From NCBI RefSeq assembly GCF_964204865.1, contig NC_135252.1, forward strand, positions 15,335,383 through 15,399,382: a DNA stretch of 64,000 nt, in the 5' to 3' direction. This stretch comes from Styela clava (taxonomy: Eukaryota; Chordata; Ascidiacea; Stolidobranchia; Styelidae). The translations under genes and the position numbers were made by a program. The notes below the pieces were generated by a model that was not told the origin of the DNA, searched no databases, and saw nothing but the letters and a program-made list of their open reading frames with translations. Positions 47,036 to 56,904 of the stretch are shown piece by piece (the stretch's first letter is position 1; each line of letters begins with the position of its first letter).

Positions 47036-47154
47036 TGGATCAATAGTAAAATGGTTTGAAAAATATTGAATTATATAAGAACCCAAACTAAACAAACCAA
47101 TCTATAAATAGGAGTTTTTTTAAACAAATACAAAAATTTCAAATATTGAAAAAG

Positions 47155-48447
47155 TCACGGATTCATGAAAGAAATTTGTTTATCAGATGGAAAATCGTCC
47201 ATAACTAGTATTCCCAATTTTTTCATCTCGTCAGAGATTCCATCAATAAACCCAAACCAATAGATAACTATACCAGGACCAAATCTATTCCAATAACTAT
47301 AATACTGGTCTCTCAAATATTCACTATGAGTTTGTAAGTCACCGAATGATGCTTTGCTTTCTATCCAACAAACCGGATAACCATTTACTGATATTGGAAC
47401 TTCCAGTTTTACATCAGGAGTTTTGTCATATCCTCGTTTTCTTAGATCATTCTCATCCAGAAATGGTAGATTGTGCCTTTTTACATTTCGAACGAGTTTT
47501 TCCTCAAATTCAAGACCAACCGAATGTCGGATAGCATCATTAATTGGGCCGTAACACACATCAAAACTTATACAATGCAAAACTTGTTCACGAAGCTTCT
47601 CATCTGGTATAAGAAAAGGATCATTCATCCAAGATGACACTTTATTTTTGATCGATGTTTGTGAAACAGAGCTTGTGCTAGGGGGTTTGCTAGTAGGCAT
47701 TGATTGTGTGGAAGATTGGTGATTGCTCATTGGCGGAAAACTAACATCTGGTTTAGATTTATTTGATAACCCAATACGAGAGGCCGGAAAAGGTGAATAT
47801 TTGGTTCCATCAACTCTAGCAAGATCTACAGTTTTCTGCACTTGTTCATTATTTATATTCTCCATTTTGAGTGATGCAACTGTAGTTTCTTGTGTAACAT
47901 TTTGATTTTTTCTGTTACCAATCACTGTTCCCGTAGCAAAATTTTCTTTGTTGTTAGCAGAAGCTTTTTCTTCAATGAGGTATTGCTCTACAATAATTCT
48001 TGCCATTAAACAAGGTGGAATTTCGAAATCATTTGCAATACCAATCAATACAGATTTGCCATTTACATCAGAAGAACCACTGTCAGTGCCATTCGAAACC
48101 GCTTCTTTTCCATTGCACAATTTTGCAATTTCACTTGAGGTTTGTTCTATATTTTGTGCGGGTAATTTGTTACTTTTCACTACATTTTGTTTATGATTCA
48201 TTTGATGTGAGATATTCATTCGTTCTTTATATAATTTGTAATAATATTTCAATTTCTCTTCTTTCATTTTTGAGTGGTACGTCATTTTCACTTTTCGTTG
48301 CAAACAGGTCAAAAATATACTCATTAGTGTATGATATTGATATTGAGACCCAAAGTTTGAAATAACATTAGAGAGAACTGTTCTTGGACAATTAGATTTG
48401 TGGTAATTGATAAAGTCAAAGATTGTGCTGTATTCTTCCAGCCTCAT
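47155..48447 (-). CDS. CDIN1: CDAN1-interacting nuclease 1 homolog (430 aa, intronless)
   Basis: Homolog of human CDIN1 (C15orf41), the protein mutated in congenital dyserythropoietic anaemia type I, which binds codanin-1. The N-terminal part (about 1-85: LEEYSTIFDFINYH, then MKEEKLKYYYKLYKERMNIS) and the C-terminal PD-(D/E)XK nuclease part (about 270-430) both match. In the nuclease: GLEFEEKLVRNVKRHNLPFL (first Glu), TPDVKLEVP (catalytic Asp), CWIESKASFGD (Glu and Lys of the ExK motif) and DQYYSYWNRFGPG (Gln motif). The FEIPPCLMARIIVEQYL helix near residue 140 is also family-typical. Between the helix and the nuclease sits about 120 residues of Ser/Thr/Asn-rich, probably disordered sequence that the 281-aa human protein lacks. 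The gene is a single exon 136 bases downstream of PFDN6 on the same strand. Confidence 0.92.
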   Translation of the reverse strand: MRLEEYSTIFDFINYHKSNCPRTVLSNVISNFGSQYQYHTLMSIFLTCLQRKVKMTYHSKMKEEKLKYYYKLYKERMNISHQMNHKQNVVKSNKLPAQNIEQTSSEIAKLCNGKEAVSNGTDSGSSDVNGKSVLIGIANDFEIPPCLMARIIVEQYLIEEKASANNKENFATGTVIGNRKNQNVTQETTVASLKMENINNEQVQKTVDLARVDGTKYSPFPASRIGLSNKSKPDVSFPPMSNHQSSTQSMPTSKPPSTSSVSQTSIKNKVSSWMNDPFLIPDEKLREQVLHCISFDVCYGPINDAIRHSVGLEFEEKLVRNVKRHNLPFLDENDLRKRGYDKTPDVKLEVPISVNGYPVCWIESKASFGDLQTHSEYLRDQYYSYWNRFGPGIVIYWFGFIDGISDEMKKLGILVMDDFPSDKQISFMNP

Positions 48448-48583
48448 TCTTCAAATAGATTGAATTTGAAGATTTCTAGCAGCAAACACAAAAAATTTAT
48501 AATTGAAAAAAAAAATGTGGTTGTAAGCCAAATTGGATATATTTCACTACAAATTTATTTCAGTTTTAAAATTATCCTGTTTA
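48448..48583 (-). promoter_or_regulatory. Short intercistronic region with poly(A) signal and 3' splice site
   Basis: Reading the minus strand from the PFDN6 stop: a poly(A) signal AATAAA at 48559-48554, then a T-rich tract (cattttttttttcaattata, then ttttttgtgtttgctgctag) ending in AG at 48477-48476, then 28 bases and the CDIN1 ATG. No coding donor lies upstream within the region. This is the arrangement of an operon junction where the upstream mRNA is cleaved and the downstream one receives a spliced leader, as known in tunicates and nematodes. Confidence 0.6.
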
Positions 48584-48967
48584 CTATGCTACTTGTTTTC
48601 CAGTTGGCTTTGGAAGCGAAGCTTGAATTTTCATTAATGCTTGTCTTGTTGTCTCTTGTTTCTTTTCCAAATCCTCAATTGTTTTCTCTTGTCTTTTAAA
48701 TTCCTCTGTAATATAATCAACTCGTTTTTTCACATTCGCTTTTGCTTCATTCAAATCCTGCTTCACCAATACAGGACCTGTAAGCTTATAAACAGTGGCA
48801 TCACTTTCAAGAATATCCAACTCTTTTTGTACGAGAGTATTCTCTGTAAGTTGAGCTTCAAGCTGTTGTCGTAGTTTCACACACTTGCCAATAGCTTTTT
48901 GATTTTTTTGCAATTCAGAAACGTGACTTTGAAATTCTAGCTGTACTTTTTTATTAACTTTTTCCAT
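48584..48967 (-). CDS. PFDN6: Prefoldin subunit 6 (127 aa, intronless)
   Basis: Beta-type subunit of the hexameric prefoldin chaperone, which hands unfolded actin and tubulin to the CCT chaperonin in the cytosol. The whole frame follows human PFDN6 (129 aa): RQQLEAQLTENTLVQKELDI, then VYKLTGPVLVKQDLNEAKANV and KRVDYITEEFKRQEKTIEDL. Two long coiled-coil helices flank a central beta-hairpin region (ATVYKLTGPVLVKQD), as expected. An acceptor-like tattttgtgatattatag ends four bases before the ATG (AG at 48973-48972). CDIN1 follows 136 bases downstream on the same strand. Confidence 0.95.
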   Translation of the reverse strand: MEKVNKKVQLEFQSHVSELQKNQKAIGKCVKLRQQLEAQLTENTLVQKELDILESDATVYKLTGPVLVKQDLNEAKANVKKRVDYITEEFKRQEKTIEDLEKKQETTRQALMKIQASLPKPTGKQVA

Positions 48968-50177
48968 CCTGCTATAATATCACAAAAATACAAAAAAGAT
49001 ACGTTACATGAAGAACATGTGGAAGCTATATATACATAAATGTAGAAAATATTGATGAAAAACAGCAAAACATCTGAATATATTGAATATAATGAAAATA
49101 AGTCATAACATCACAATATAGCCATTTCGAAAAGACTGCACATTTAAATAACCCCATAAAGTGAAATATCATCCTTCGATAAGTTATTTTTTTAACTGAT
49201 GGCGAGCTTGACTGTAATCTTTGTCCATGTTGTTCTATTGAGCAATTTGTAAAATGAGTAATTTGAAACTTCAAACAATGATACAACACATAAACATAAA
49301 AAAAAAAAAAAACTTAATGACTCCCATGGACAATAATCTCTACTAGGCAAAAACGAATGATCAAACAACACCTTACAAAAGAATAGGTTATAACTGTATA
49401 CAAAATATAGCAAAAAATCTTGCCAACTTATACATATCATGATTGTATTTTGCAGAAGCTGGCTAATATACAGAAATTAACATTGTGTAAGATATGTCAG
49501 AATTTAGTTCTTAATCTAATATCGCAACAAAATGCAAATACTCGATGCACTACACAGAATTCTAGTACTCCATATAGCTTAAAAAGCATTTTTCTAGGAA
49601 AGTTGGTAGCATACGTGACGCATTAATTGACTTAATATATTGCAAGAAATGACATGAATATTATTTTGAAACAACTGTCAGAGAAAATTTTTTTATTCAA
49701 ATAATAAAACTAAATTCATAAGAAACGATTACTAAAACAGACATGATTCCCTCAAAACAAATAACTTGGTGAATGCAGCATAAAATTTCATTAAACATAG
49801 AATTACAAAAGAGAAAACGGGCAACAGACGGGCACAATTACATATATGCATTAAAAAATGTACAGACTTGAAATATGTTTTTACAAATATAGCAATTTGC
49901 TTCAAAACTATCACAGTTAAAGCTGGACTAAGATACAGGAATGCCTCCAAGGTGCCAATGGTTGGCATATCAGCCTCAAAAGATAGTGTCCAAAATTTTA
50001 TTCGAGGTTAGTTTTGCATTTCACACAACATAAGTTTTACCCAGGATATAATAATAAAGACAAATTATTCTCAAATAATGAACTTCCATTCCTATCGCAA
50101 TATTTTGTTAGTTATTTAAAGGAAGATGAGTTCAGAAAATTTGCTGCAAAAGCTTATATTATGTCAATCTGTAATCT
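48968..50177 (-). other. RIC8-PFDN6 spacer
   Basis: About 1.2 kb between two minus-strand genes. It should contain the RIC8 3' UTR. No exon, repeat with clear ends, or RNA gene is recognised; an A-run (about 49297-49313) is the only notable simple sequence. Confidence 0.5.
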
Positions 50178-51881
50178 TCAATCAATGTCTTCATCAGAAT
50201 CTTTCTCTTCTGGTAATTGCATATTGTGGACTTTTTGTTGAAAAGGAACCAGATTACCAGTATCTGGATCGATACATACAGGTTTGATAATATCATCACT
50301 TGACAATTTCGAAATCTGATTTGCTAATTGAACAGCAAGATATTCTTTCTGTTCTTCCGACATACCTTCCATCGGATTGGGAATATTAGGTGGAATGTGA
50401 CCAGTAATGGGGTTAATTTTCTCTGCATTTTCTAAATATTCTTCTGTGTCAGAGTCAGAATCACAATCAGAATAAACAGTGTCTCCCTGGCCTCCTGCGA
50501 GTAACCCCCTGCTTGCAAGCAATCCCGCAGCATTTCCATAACCAGTGTATTTAACAAGTCTCTCCACCTTCTCTCTGCACAAGACAAATACAAAATCAGC
50601 AGCAGCCGCTTTTACTTCTGTGTTAGCATGTGTGAAAAGCTTTATCAATTTATTACGAAATTCTGGTCCAACTTCAGGACGATGCTCAAAATCCTTACGT
50701 GGTGGGATAACGTAATTCTTGCAATATTTTCTGACATATCTTGATGTACGACTGATGTGGCTCAGCAGTGAAAGAACAGGTTGCAAGCTTTCAGTTGTCA
50801 ATGACTTATTGTGAATCTTCAATTCAACTTCTTTTAAAATATTCAAAACAGCACTGAGATCTCTTTCCTCCCATTGCGGGATGTCTTCGCCATTGTATGA
50901 AAACACATCATCAGGGTCATACTTGTCAATTAAAGGAATTATCGTATCATCAAGTAAACAAGACCTGGGCACAGTGTATAAACAATTTCCTGCGTCACCA
51001 TGTAATTTCTCCGTCAAAACTTTGTCATCACCTGCTTGAACCAAATACAATTTACGACAAACTGATGTCAAATCTTCAAATTCAATAGTAATTCTTTCTT
51101 CCTTTACTTGACTTTCTTCATGCCGATATTTCAGATTCAAATTGAACAGTGTTCTTAATATTTCACAACAGGATTTTGCATGTGCAGGAGAAATACTAGC
51201 TCTGATACATGGCGTAGGTTTAACAACTCTTTTTGATGATGTCAATTTCGAATTCAAATAATCCAACAAGACTCGGCTACCCTCGTGGTTTTCAATAATC
51301 TTTGTTCTTGCTTGCACATTGAGCACAGAAACGAGAAACAGCAATCGAAGTGTTAAAAATTCAACTTCAGTATCATTTGATTCATCTTTGGGATCCAGAG
51401 ATTTCAAACGTTGCAAAATGCCTTTTATAAGTTCATCGTCGCAACAATAACCTTGCGAATCTTTTGAAATGAACATGATATTGCATAGACATTTACTAGC
51501 AAGTGTAAACAGTATCTTAGACGTTTCGATGACCGTCATTGCCTTCCCATTTTTATCCAGTAATCCAGCAATCACTGTCAATATCTTCCATGTTTCTCGA
51601 TTCAAAAATCTTCCATTCATTGACATATGATCTCTAGACATTACGACTAGAGCAGAAAGGCTTTCCACCACATATTCAGATTCTGAGGTGCTTTCACCAT
51701 CCAGAGAAGACTTTAAAATATCCAATAAATGTGAGACAAATAGTTTTCTTTCTTGCATGTCATTTTTGCCAAAAATGAAAGCGCCACTATTCTTTGCATT
51801 GAACTTTTTTAATGCTTCTAATGATTTATCAGTATCATTCTCAGATAATATAGTATTAGGATATCCATTAATAGGTTCCAT
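50178..51881 (-). CDS. RIC8: RIC8 (synembryn), G-alpha chaperone and exchange factor (567 aa, intronless)
   Basis: Cytosolic armadillo-like protein that chaperones nascent G-protein alpha subunits and acts as a non-receptor exchange factor. Family motifs: LRTLFNLNLKYRHEE, SLLSHISRTSRYVRKYCKNY, VIPPRKDFEHRPEVG (hallmark PPR.D...RPEVG), LRNKLIKL-type FRNKLIKLFTHANTEVKAAA, FVLCREKVERLVKYTGYGNAAG, LLASRGLLAGG, and the acidic SDCDSDSDTEEY followed by NPITGHIPPNIPNPMEGMSE with EEQKEYLA. These are the regions conserved between RIC8A and RIC8B. Length fits the family (about 530-560 aa). The start is taken at the ATG at 51881; an upstream GTG continues the frame but is preceded by an acceptor-like AG at 51902-51901. 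A- or B-type is not decided. Single exon, unlike vertebrate RIC8. Confidence 0.95.
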   Translation of the reverse strand: MEPINGYPNTILSENDTDKSLEALKKFNAKNSGAFIFGKNDMQERKLFVSHLLDILKSSLDGESTSESEYVVESLSALVVMSRDHMSMNGRFLNRETWKILTVIAGLLDKNGKAMTVIETSKILFTLASKCLCNIMFISKDSQGYCCDDELIKGILQRLKSLDPKDESNDTEVEFLTLRLLFLVSVLNVQARTKIIENHEGSRVLLDYLNSKLTSSKRVVKPTPCIRASISPAHAKSCCEILRTLFNLNLKYRHEESQVKEERITIEFEDLTSVCRKLYLVQAGDDKVLTEKLHGDAGNCLYTVPRSCLLDDTIIPLIDKYDPDDVFSYNGEDIPQWEERDLSAVLNILKEVELKIHNKSLTTESLQPVLSLLSHISRTSRYVRKYCKNYVIPPRKDFEHRPEVGPEFRNKLIKLFTHANTEVKAAAADFVFVLCREKVERLVKYTGYGNAAGLLASRGLLAGGQGDTVYSDCDSDSDTEEYLENAEKINPITGHIPPNIPNPMEGMSEEQKEYLAVQLANQISKLSSDDIIKPVCIDPDTGNLVPFQQKVHNMQLPEEKDSDEDID

Positions 51882-52940
51882 TGTCAGACTGTGGTTCACA
51901 CTAAATGAAGGAAATCACTAATACTGTAATAGTATAGTTTAGTACAAGTAATGATCTGAACAGTTGTATATTGAATAATTATGAAAGGAGGATTTCTTAA
52001 TAATCCTTTCACACATAAGGTATACACCTATTGTGAGAGATAAACAACTTAATTATTCTTTAAACCACTAACCAGAAACACAAAACATAAATAATAGACC
52101 AAATGAGTGATTCAAAATAAAATCTTTTATTAATGACTGGGTGGTAAAGAATGAGTTAATCAGATTTTTTCACCACCCAATACATGAATAAGTAATTGAA
52201 ACTAGTTCAGTACTATTGATCTCTCTATACCAGAATACTGCAATATGTTAAAAGTTATAAGCACCGTACTGCTGGATGAATTTAATCTGACAGAGAAAAA
52301 TTCTTGAATACCAAGTACAGAACTATTGCGCTATAAACAATGGGGATAAAAATATGTGGTGTGGGGCACGTGGAGTCTAACGAAGTACACGGAGCAAGTT
52401 TTTAAATAATGCCAACCAAAAAAAAAAACATGATGTAAAAAAAATAAAGTCCAATATTTATTATTTTTTTATAATAAAAGTAGTCTCGGACAGAAGTTGA
52501 GTCAGAACGCTACTGGTATATGGTACTCTATTTCAGTTTACAGTACGACATAGTCTGCCCATACCCTACTGGTATATGATATGGAATATACTGCTGTACT
52601 GGCTTAGTTGAAAATCGAGTGGATTTTATTTTAACTAAACGCAGAAACGCATCTGTCAAGTATTTCATTTCCGTCCTAGACAGACTTTAAAAAAAAAATT
52701 TCACATCACATTCTGTTTGGGATTATTCAAGCAGTTTCGGTACCAAAGTTACCCCAGCCCACACTCGCTCAGCCCACACTCAGCCTGACGTCAATGGGTC
52801 AACCAACTATTTTACCACTTTATAAACGTTAATACATAAAAACTTGGTGGCTATGACAATATAGAGACCATATTGGATATACACAGCGCAAATGCAATAC
52901 CAAGCACGGACCAGTTACCCCTAGTATGGCCTGTCAAAAA

Positions 52941-53045
52941 CGAGTGTGGGCTAGCGTCTCACGAGTGTGGGCTAGCGTCACACGAGTGTGGGCTGGCATC
53001 CTACGAGTGTGGGCTAGCGTCACACGAGTGTGGGCTGGCGTTCTG
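52941..53045 (+). repeat. 21-base minisatellite, five units
   Basis: cgagtgtgggctagcgt and its variants begin at 52941, 52962, 52983, 53004 and 53025, an exact 21-base period. Variation is mainly ctagcgt versus ctggcat or ctggcgt. The 21-base unit keeps a frame open (repeat RVWASVT), but the frame is short and has no family. The reverse complement (cccacactcg) occurs twice at about 52758-52785. Confidence 0.9.
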
Positions 53046-54249
53046 ACAGTGTTATACGGTAAGTTAAGGCATCCTAAACGCTCACAGATTACTAAATTAC
53101 ATATATCCACGTTTACCTCAGCACCAGAACCTCTCAGAGTCCGGCAATTGAAAGCACAAAATGTGGTAGACTAATCCTGTAATCGGAGACTTCATACAAA
53201 ACCAGCTTGGCCATATTTTTTTAATACGGGAAACTTATTATTTTTTCTTCGCTGCTCACTGTTTAGAAATCAATACCGGTACCGGTACGGTATTCAATTT
53301 AACAACGGCAATCGCCTGACCTTTATAAAATACCGGTACCGTAATTACAATCTGAATATATAAAGTGTGTCACGTACTGAAGAACTGTACCGGTACGGTA
53401 TACAACTAAATAAAAAGATTTTGATAATTTTAAATATACCGGCTGCACCCGTACCGACACCATACGGTAACTCAGTAACTAGCCTCCTCCCACACCAAAT
53501 AAAAAGGTCCAGACGAAAACGGACTCTTGCGCGAATACTAACCCTATACTTATATTTTTGCGACTGGCGTTATGCAAAACAAACATTTGCGAGAATGCAA
53601 TCGCAGAAACAACTTAGCGACAATGAATGAGCAGATAGATGGATAGATAGAAGTTTATTCATCACCCAGTCATTAGCCAACAAATCAAACACAAACAACA
53701 ACATTCAATAAGTAAAAGAAGAATAAATCGACTAACAACGGAATTGATAGGAGGTTGGAAGGACCATACGGTCACTAAATCAAGCAGCGAATAAATTTTT
53801 GAGAAAAAGAAAGATATTCATATTTGATTTATCCTGAAAATAAGGGGAACCAATATAATAGGACAGCCGTGTGTATATGTATATATATAAGTTTATTTTG
53901 TTTTTGCGAATGAATCGAAATAAAATCTATCTATCAAGATGCACACATATAGCCTAGGGATAAGTTAATTTATAAGATATTCTAGCCAAGATAAAAGTTT
54001 TTGCATTTATAGAAAATTTAAGTGATTTGATTAGGTACCTTACCTGCTGTGCTGGGATATTCACACATTCAATAGTTGATGCAGCGCACGCAATAGTCCC
54101 AAATGAACGCTTTCAAAAGAGGTATGAATACACCTGCTTCGAATCAACGAAGCATGTTCAATGTAATTTTTGAGGGGTAATTAGCCTCGTCATAGGCTGA
54201 CGCGCGACGTCGTTAATTAATTAAGATTCTAATCCACCCTATCCTCATC

Positions 54250-54850
54250 GGTAGCGGTAGCTCAGGGGAAACGTAGTAACACGATCAAACATTACGACTT
54301 TGGTTCGAACCCCACACGGTAGATTGAGTTGAGGGAATGGACCAGCAGACATGACAGACAGCCGAGGGGTAAAGAGGGCAGACGAGAACAGAGTTGAAAA
54401 GGAAATAGAAGCCAGTGAGTGAGTGGAGAAGGCCAAGCGGATCAGGAGGGTGGAGCGAAAATAGAAATCACCAAGGGGACCACTGAGAGAGACAGTGAGA
54501 GTGAATTAATCAAGGCGTAGCCATGGAAATCGGAAAATGAGCGAAAATACATCAAGCCAGAAGGCCAAGCGATCAGAGCGGAGCGCAATAATAACAATCA
54601 GCGAGTAGACGAGTGAAAGTAAAAAGTTAATAATGGGAAATTGGCGAAAAGAACAGCCAAGAGGAGAGAAGCGCGATCCAGCGAAGCCAATTATAGTAAT
54701 CACGAGATAATAGGAGACACGAGTGGGAGTGGTGGATTCAGCGAGGCCAAAAAATGTAACGAGTTAAAAATAGGAAGGAAATTGGCGAAAAGAGCAGCCA
54801 AGAGGAGAGAAGCAGCACGGGGTTAGAGTGACCGAAATCAGCGGTAGGAG
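54250..54850 (+). repeat. tRNA-like head followed by polypurine body (SINE-like)
   Basis: Bases 54250-54322 carry ggtagctcaggggaaac (A box) and ggttcgaaccccacacgg (B box), a Pol III promoter arrangement. About 530 bases that are strongly purine-rich on the plus strand follow (runs of gag, gaa, agg). Within them are diverged direct repeats: ttggcgaaaagaacagccaa at 54641 and ttggcgaaaagagcagccaa at 54782, 141 bases apart, and aaggccaagcg-gatca near 54428 and 54561. No frame of known type is present. Confidence 0.5.
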
Positions 54851-54992
54851 GAAGAAGGGTAAAAAAAAAACTTGACAAACAATAAGTAAATGATATGATG
54901 TAGTCCTAAGTTGACGCAACCACAGCTTACATCCAACACAATTAAGCCAATGGACATCATCGGTCATGAATTGCCGACTTTGGGATTTTTAA

Positions 54993-55308
54993 AATGGCGA
55001 TATATCTTGCTTAAAATAATCTTGAGGATTGAAAAAACAACACAAATTCGACGAATCAAAATATCGCAAAAATACGATTCCTATCAATCTATGGTTGGAA
55101 GTTTAGCACGTATTTGATGTTATTTTAAAATAATAATCTTTCATTTCAGTAATGGCGATATATCTTGCTTAAAATAATCTTGAGGATTGAAAAAACAACA
55201 CAAATTCGACGAATCAAAATATCGCAAAAATACGATTCCTATCAATCTATGGTTGGAAGTTTAGCACGTATTTGATATTATTTTAAAAAATAATCTTTCA
55301 TTTCAGTT
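54993..55308 (+). repeat. 158-base tandem duplication
   Basis: The block from aatggcgatatatcttgctt (54993) to ctttcatttcagt is repeated directly from 55151 with only one or two differences. Each copy ends in a pyrimidine-rich ctttcatttcag that resembles a 3' splice site. No coding sequence was recognised. Confidence 0.9.
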
Positions 55309-56904
55309 ATCGTGATAGTAAAATCTCAACTCAAAGGCGAGCTACGATGGACACAATTAAATGACTATGACAAGACATTATAAACGTTCTCATCGGCCAC
55401 GGATTGAATATTTTATGCAACAGAAAACTCGTTATCCGCTGAAAAGTCTTTGTTCAACGAGTTGCCTAATCGCGAATAAGGTTGCGTGGAAATTTTCGAT
55501 CCCAAATTTGGCCTTCCCCTCCCTTTCAAAAATCCTGGCTGCGATCCTGCTTATAGAAAATGTGATATATATATTCGAATTTCCGCATTGTTGCCATATT
55601 TCGACGGCTCAGTTGCCAAATCTCATTTCAACTGTTGTTATTGCCTCTTTGGACTGTTACAAAATTAGCCGATCTATAATCGAATTGCTCGCGGAGCCCC
55701 TAGTTTTCTCTCACGAAGCCCTGTGGCTTTGTACGGAGCACTTTGAGAACCTATGCTCTAATATCTGAGTGCTATGTGTTAAAAAGTTTTGACACTTATT
55801 TTGAAGGCAAAAATATTGGAAATTATTGCGAGAACATTGTTTTCCTTGATAAAGTTTCAGTAAAAGGACGAAATGTATACCCAATCAGATATTTACCTAT
55901 TTAAAGCCATTTATTTAAAAACATAACAACCTCAACATTAAGTATTTGTAAAGAAAAATGAACATATTTATATAACGAGAGTCGAGCACCATCGTAAAAT
56001 GAAACACTTATACTGTATGAACCACTCATTGTCGTGTATAAAAAGGATCCTTTGGTACAAAAAATTGATGGTGCAGAACAAGAAAAAACTCAATAAAAAA
56101 CTTTGGGAAAAAATGCTCATGGCAAGTTTTCTGAACGCATTCGTCAGTAATCCAATCTTCTGACTTCTTTTGTGAACACAGAAGAAAATATTGCTTCTTT
56201 TGCCTACTACTGATGTGTGAGCTGGGCATTGACCAAACTGAAAAAATTAATTGAAAATAGAATTCAGTGCTGGCATAAATGCAAAACAAATACTACTCAA
56301 GTATCATTAAAGATAGCTGGCATGTACGTCATCATGTCTTTTAAGAATTCTACACAGACATCAAGAAAAGTAAATGGAAATAAAATCGGAAGAGAACAGA
56401 CAAGACTGCAAGATCGACCGACCTCTAAAGAAAAATTATGACTGTTAGCTGTTCAGGTGACAAGTAAATAATAATAAATCCTAACCAAATGCGGACTGCA
56501 TAGAAGGAAAGTAATGAGAATTGAGAAATATTTTCATTGAAACTTGAGAAACAAGAGAATATTAGGCGTTCTGGCCCAAACCCAGATTGATAATAACATT
56601 CAAATATATACGGACAGCCCTAATTAGTATTTACACTTTAGGAAAATCAATGAGCATAACACGTGAATAAATAAATGAAAAATGGAATTACTAATAGATA
56701 AAAAAATAAAAAATTCGAATATTCGCTTTGGACAATGTAAAAAAGATGAAATAAAAAACATCATAAGTATACATGGTTGACTATCCCCAAATTCCAAAAT
56801 GAAGTTTTATTTCTAATCAGCAAAATTTTTTACTTCAGTAAAATTATTAATATTGACGAAGAAGGAAATATTGAACCTCAATATTAAAATTCAAACCACG
56901 CTTA

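Larger units (their letters stand above)
44680..47154. other. ABHD14-CDIN1 spacer with transposon pieces
   Basis: No gene is supported. Bases 46137-46523 form a MITE and 46778-47035 a second possible one (listed). The CDIN1 3' end lies at the right; an AATAAA on the minus strand falls at 46940-46935. The frame at 45789-46139 is low-complexity and unlike any known family. Confidence 0.5.
51900..56904. other. 5-kb gene-free region with several repeat types
   Basis: Separates RIC8 from the 3' end of the ABCB gene, both on the minus strand. It holds a 21-base minisatellite (52941-53045), palindromic accggtaccggt-type sequence (about 53270-53460), possible retroposon ends near 53630-53700 and 53890-53935 (both with tatc-type simple repeats next to a tttatt), a tRNA-like unit with a polypurine body (54250-54850), a 158-base tandem duplication (54993-55308), and probably a decayed hAT end near 55440-55770 (ggagcactttgagaaccta). 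No protein-coding exon is supported. Confidence 0.6.

Noticed and set aside
52926..53174. Open frame with RVWASVT repeats as a repeat protein
   Set aside because: The 21-base period is a multiple of three, so the array stays open by chance; no family and no gene structure.
54250..54322. Working tRNA gene
   Set aside because: The boxes are good but no acceptor stem or convincing anticodon arm could be drawn, and it leads straight into a repetitive body.
55361..55768. 135-residue open frame
   Set aside because: No family resemblance; its 3' part (ggagcactttgagaaccta) looks like a decayed hAT end.
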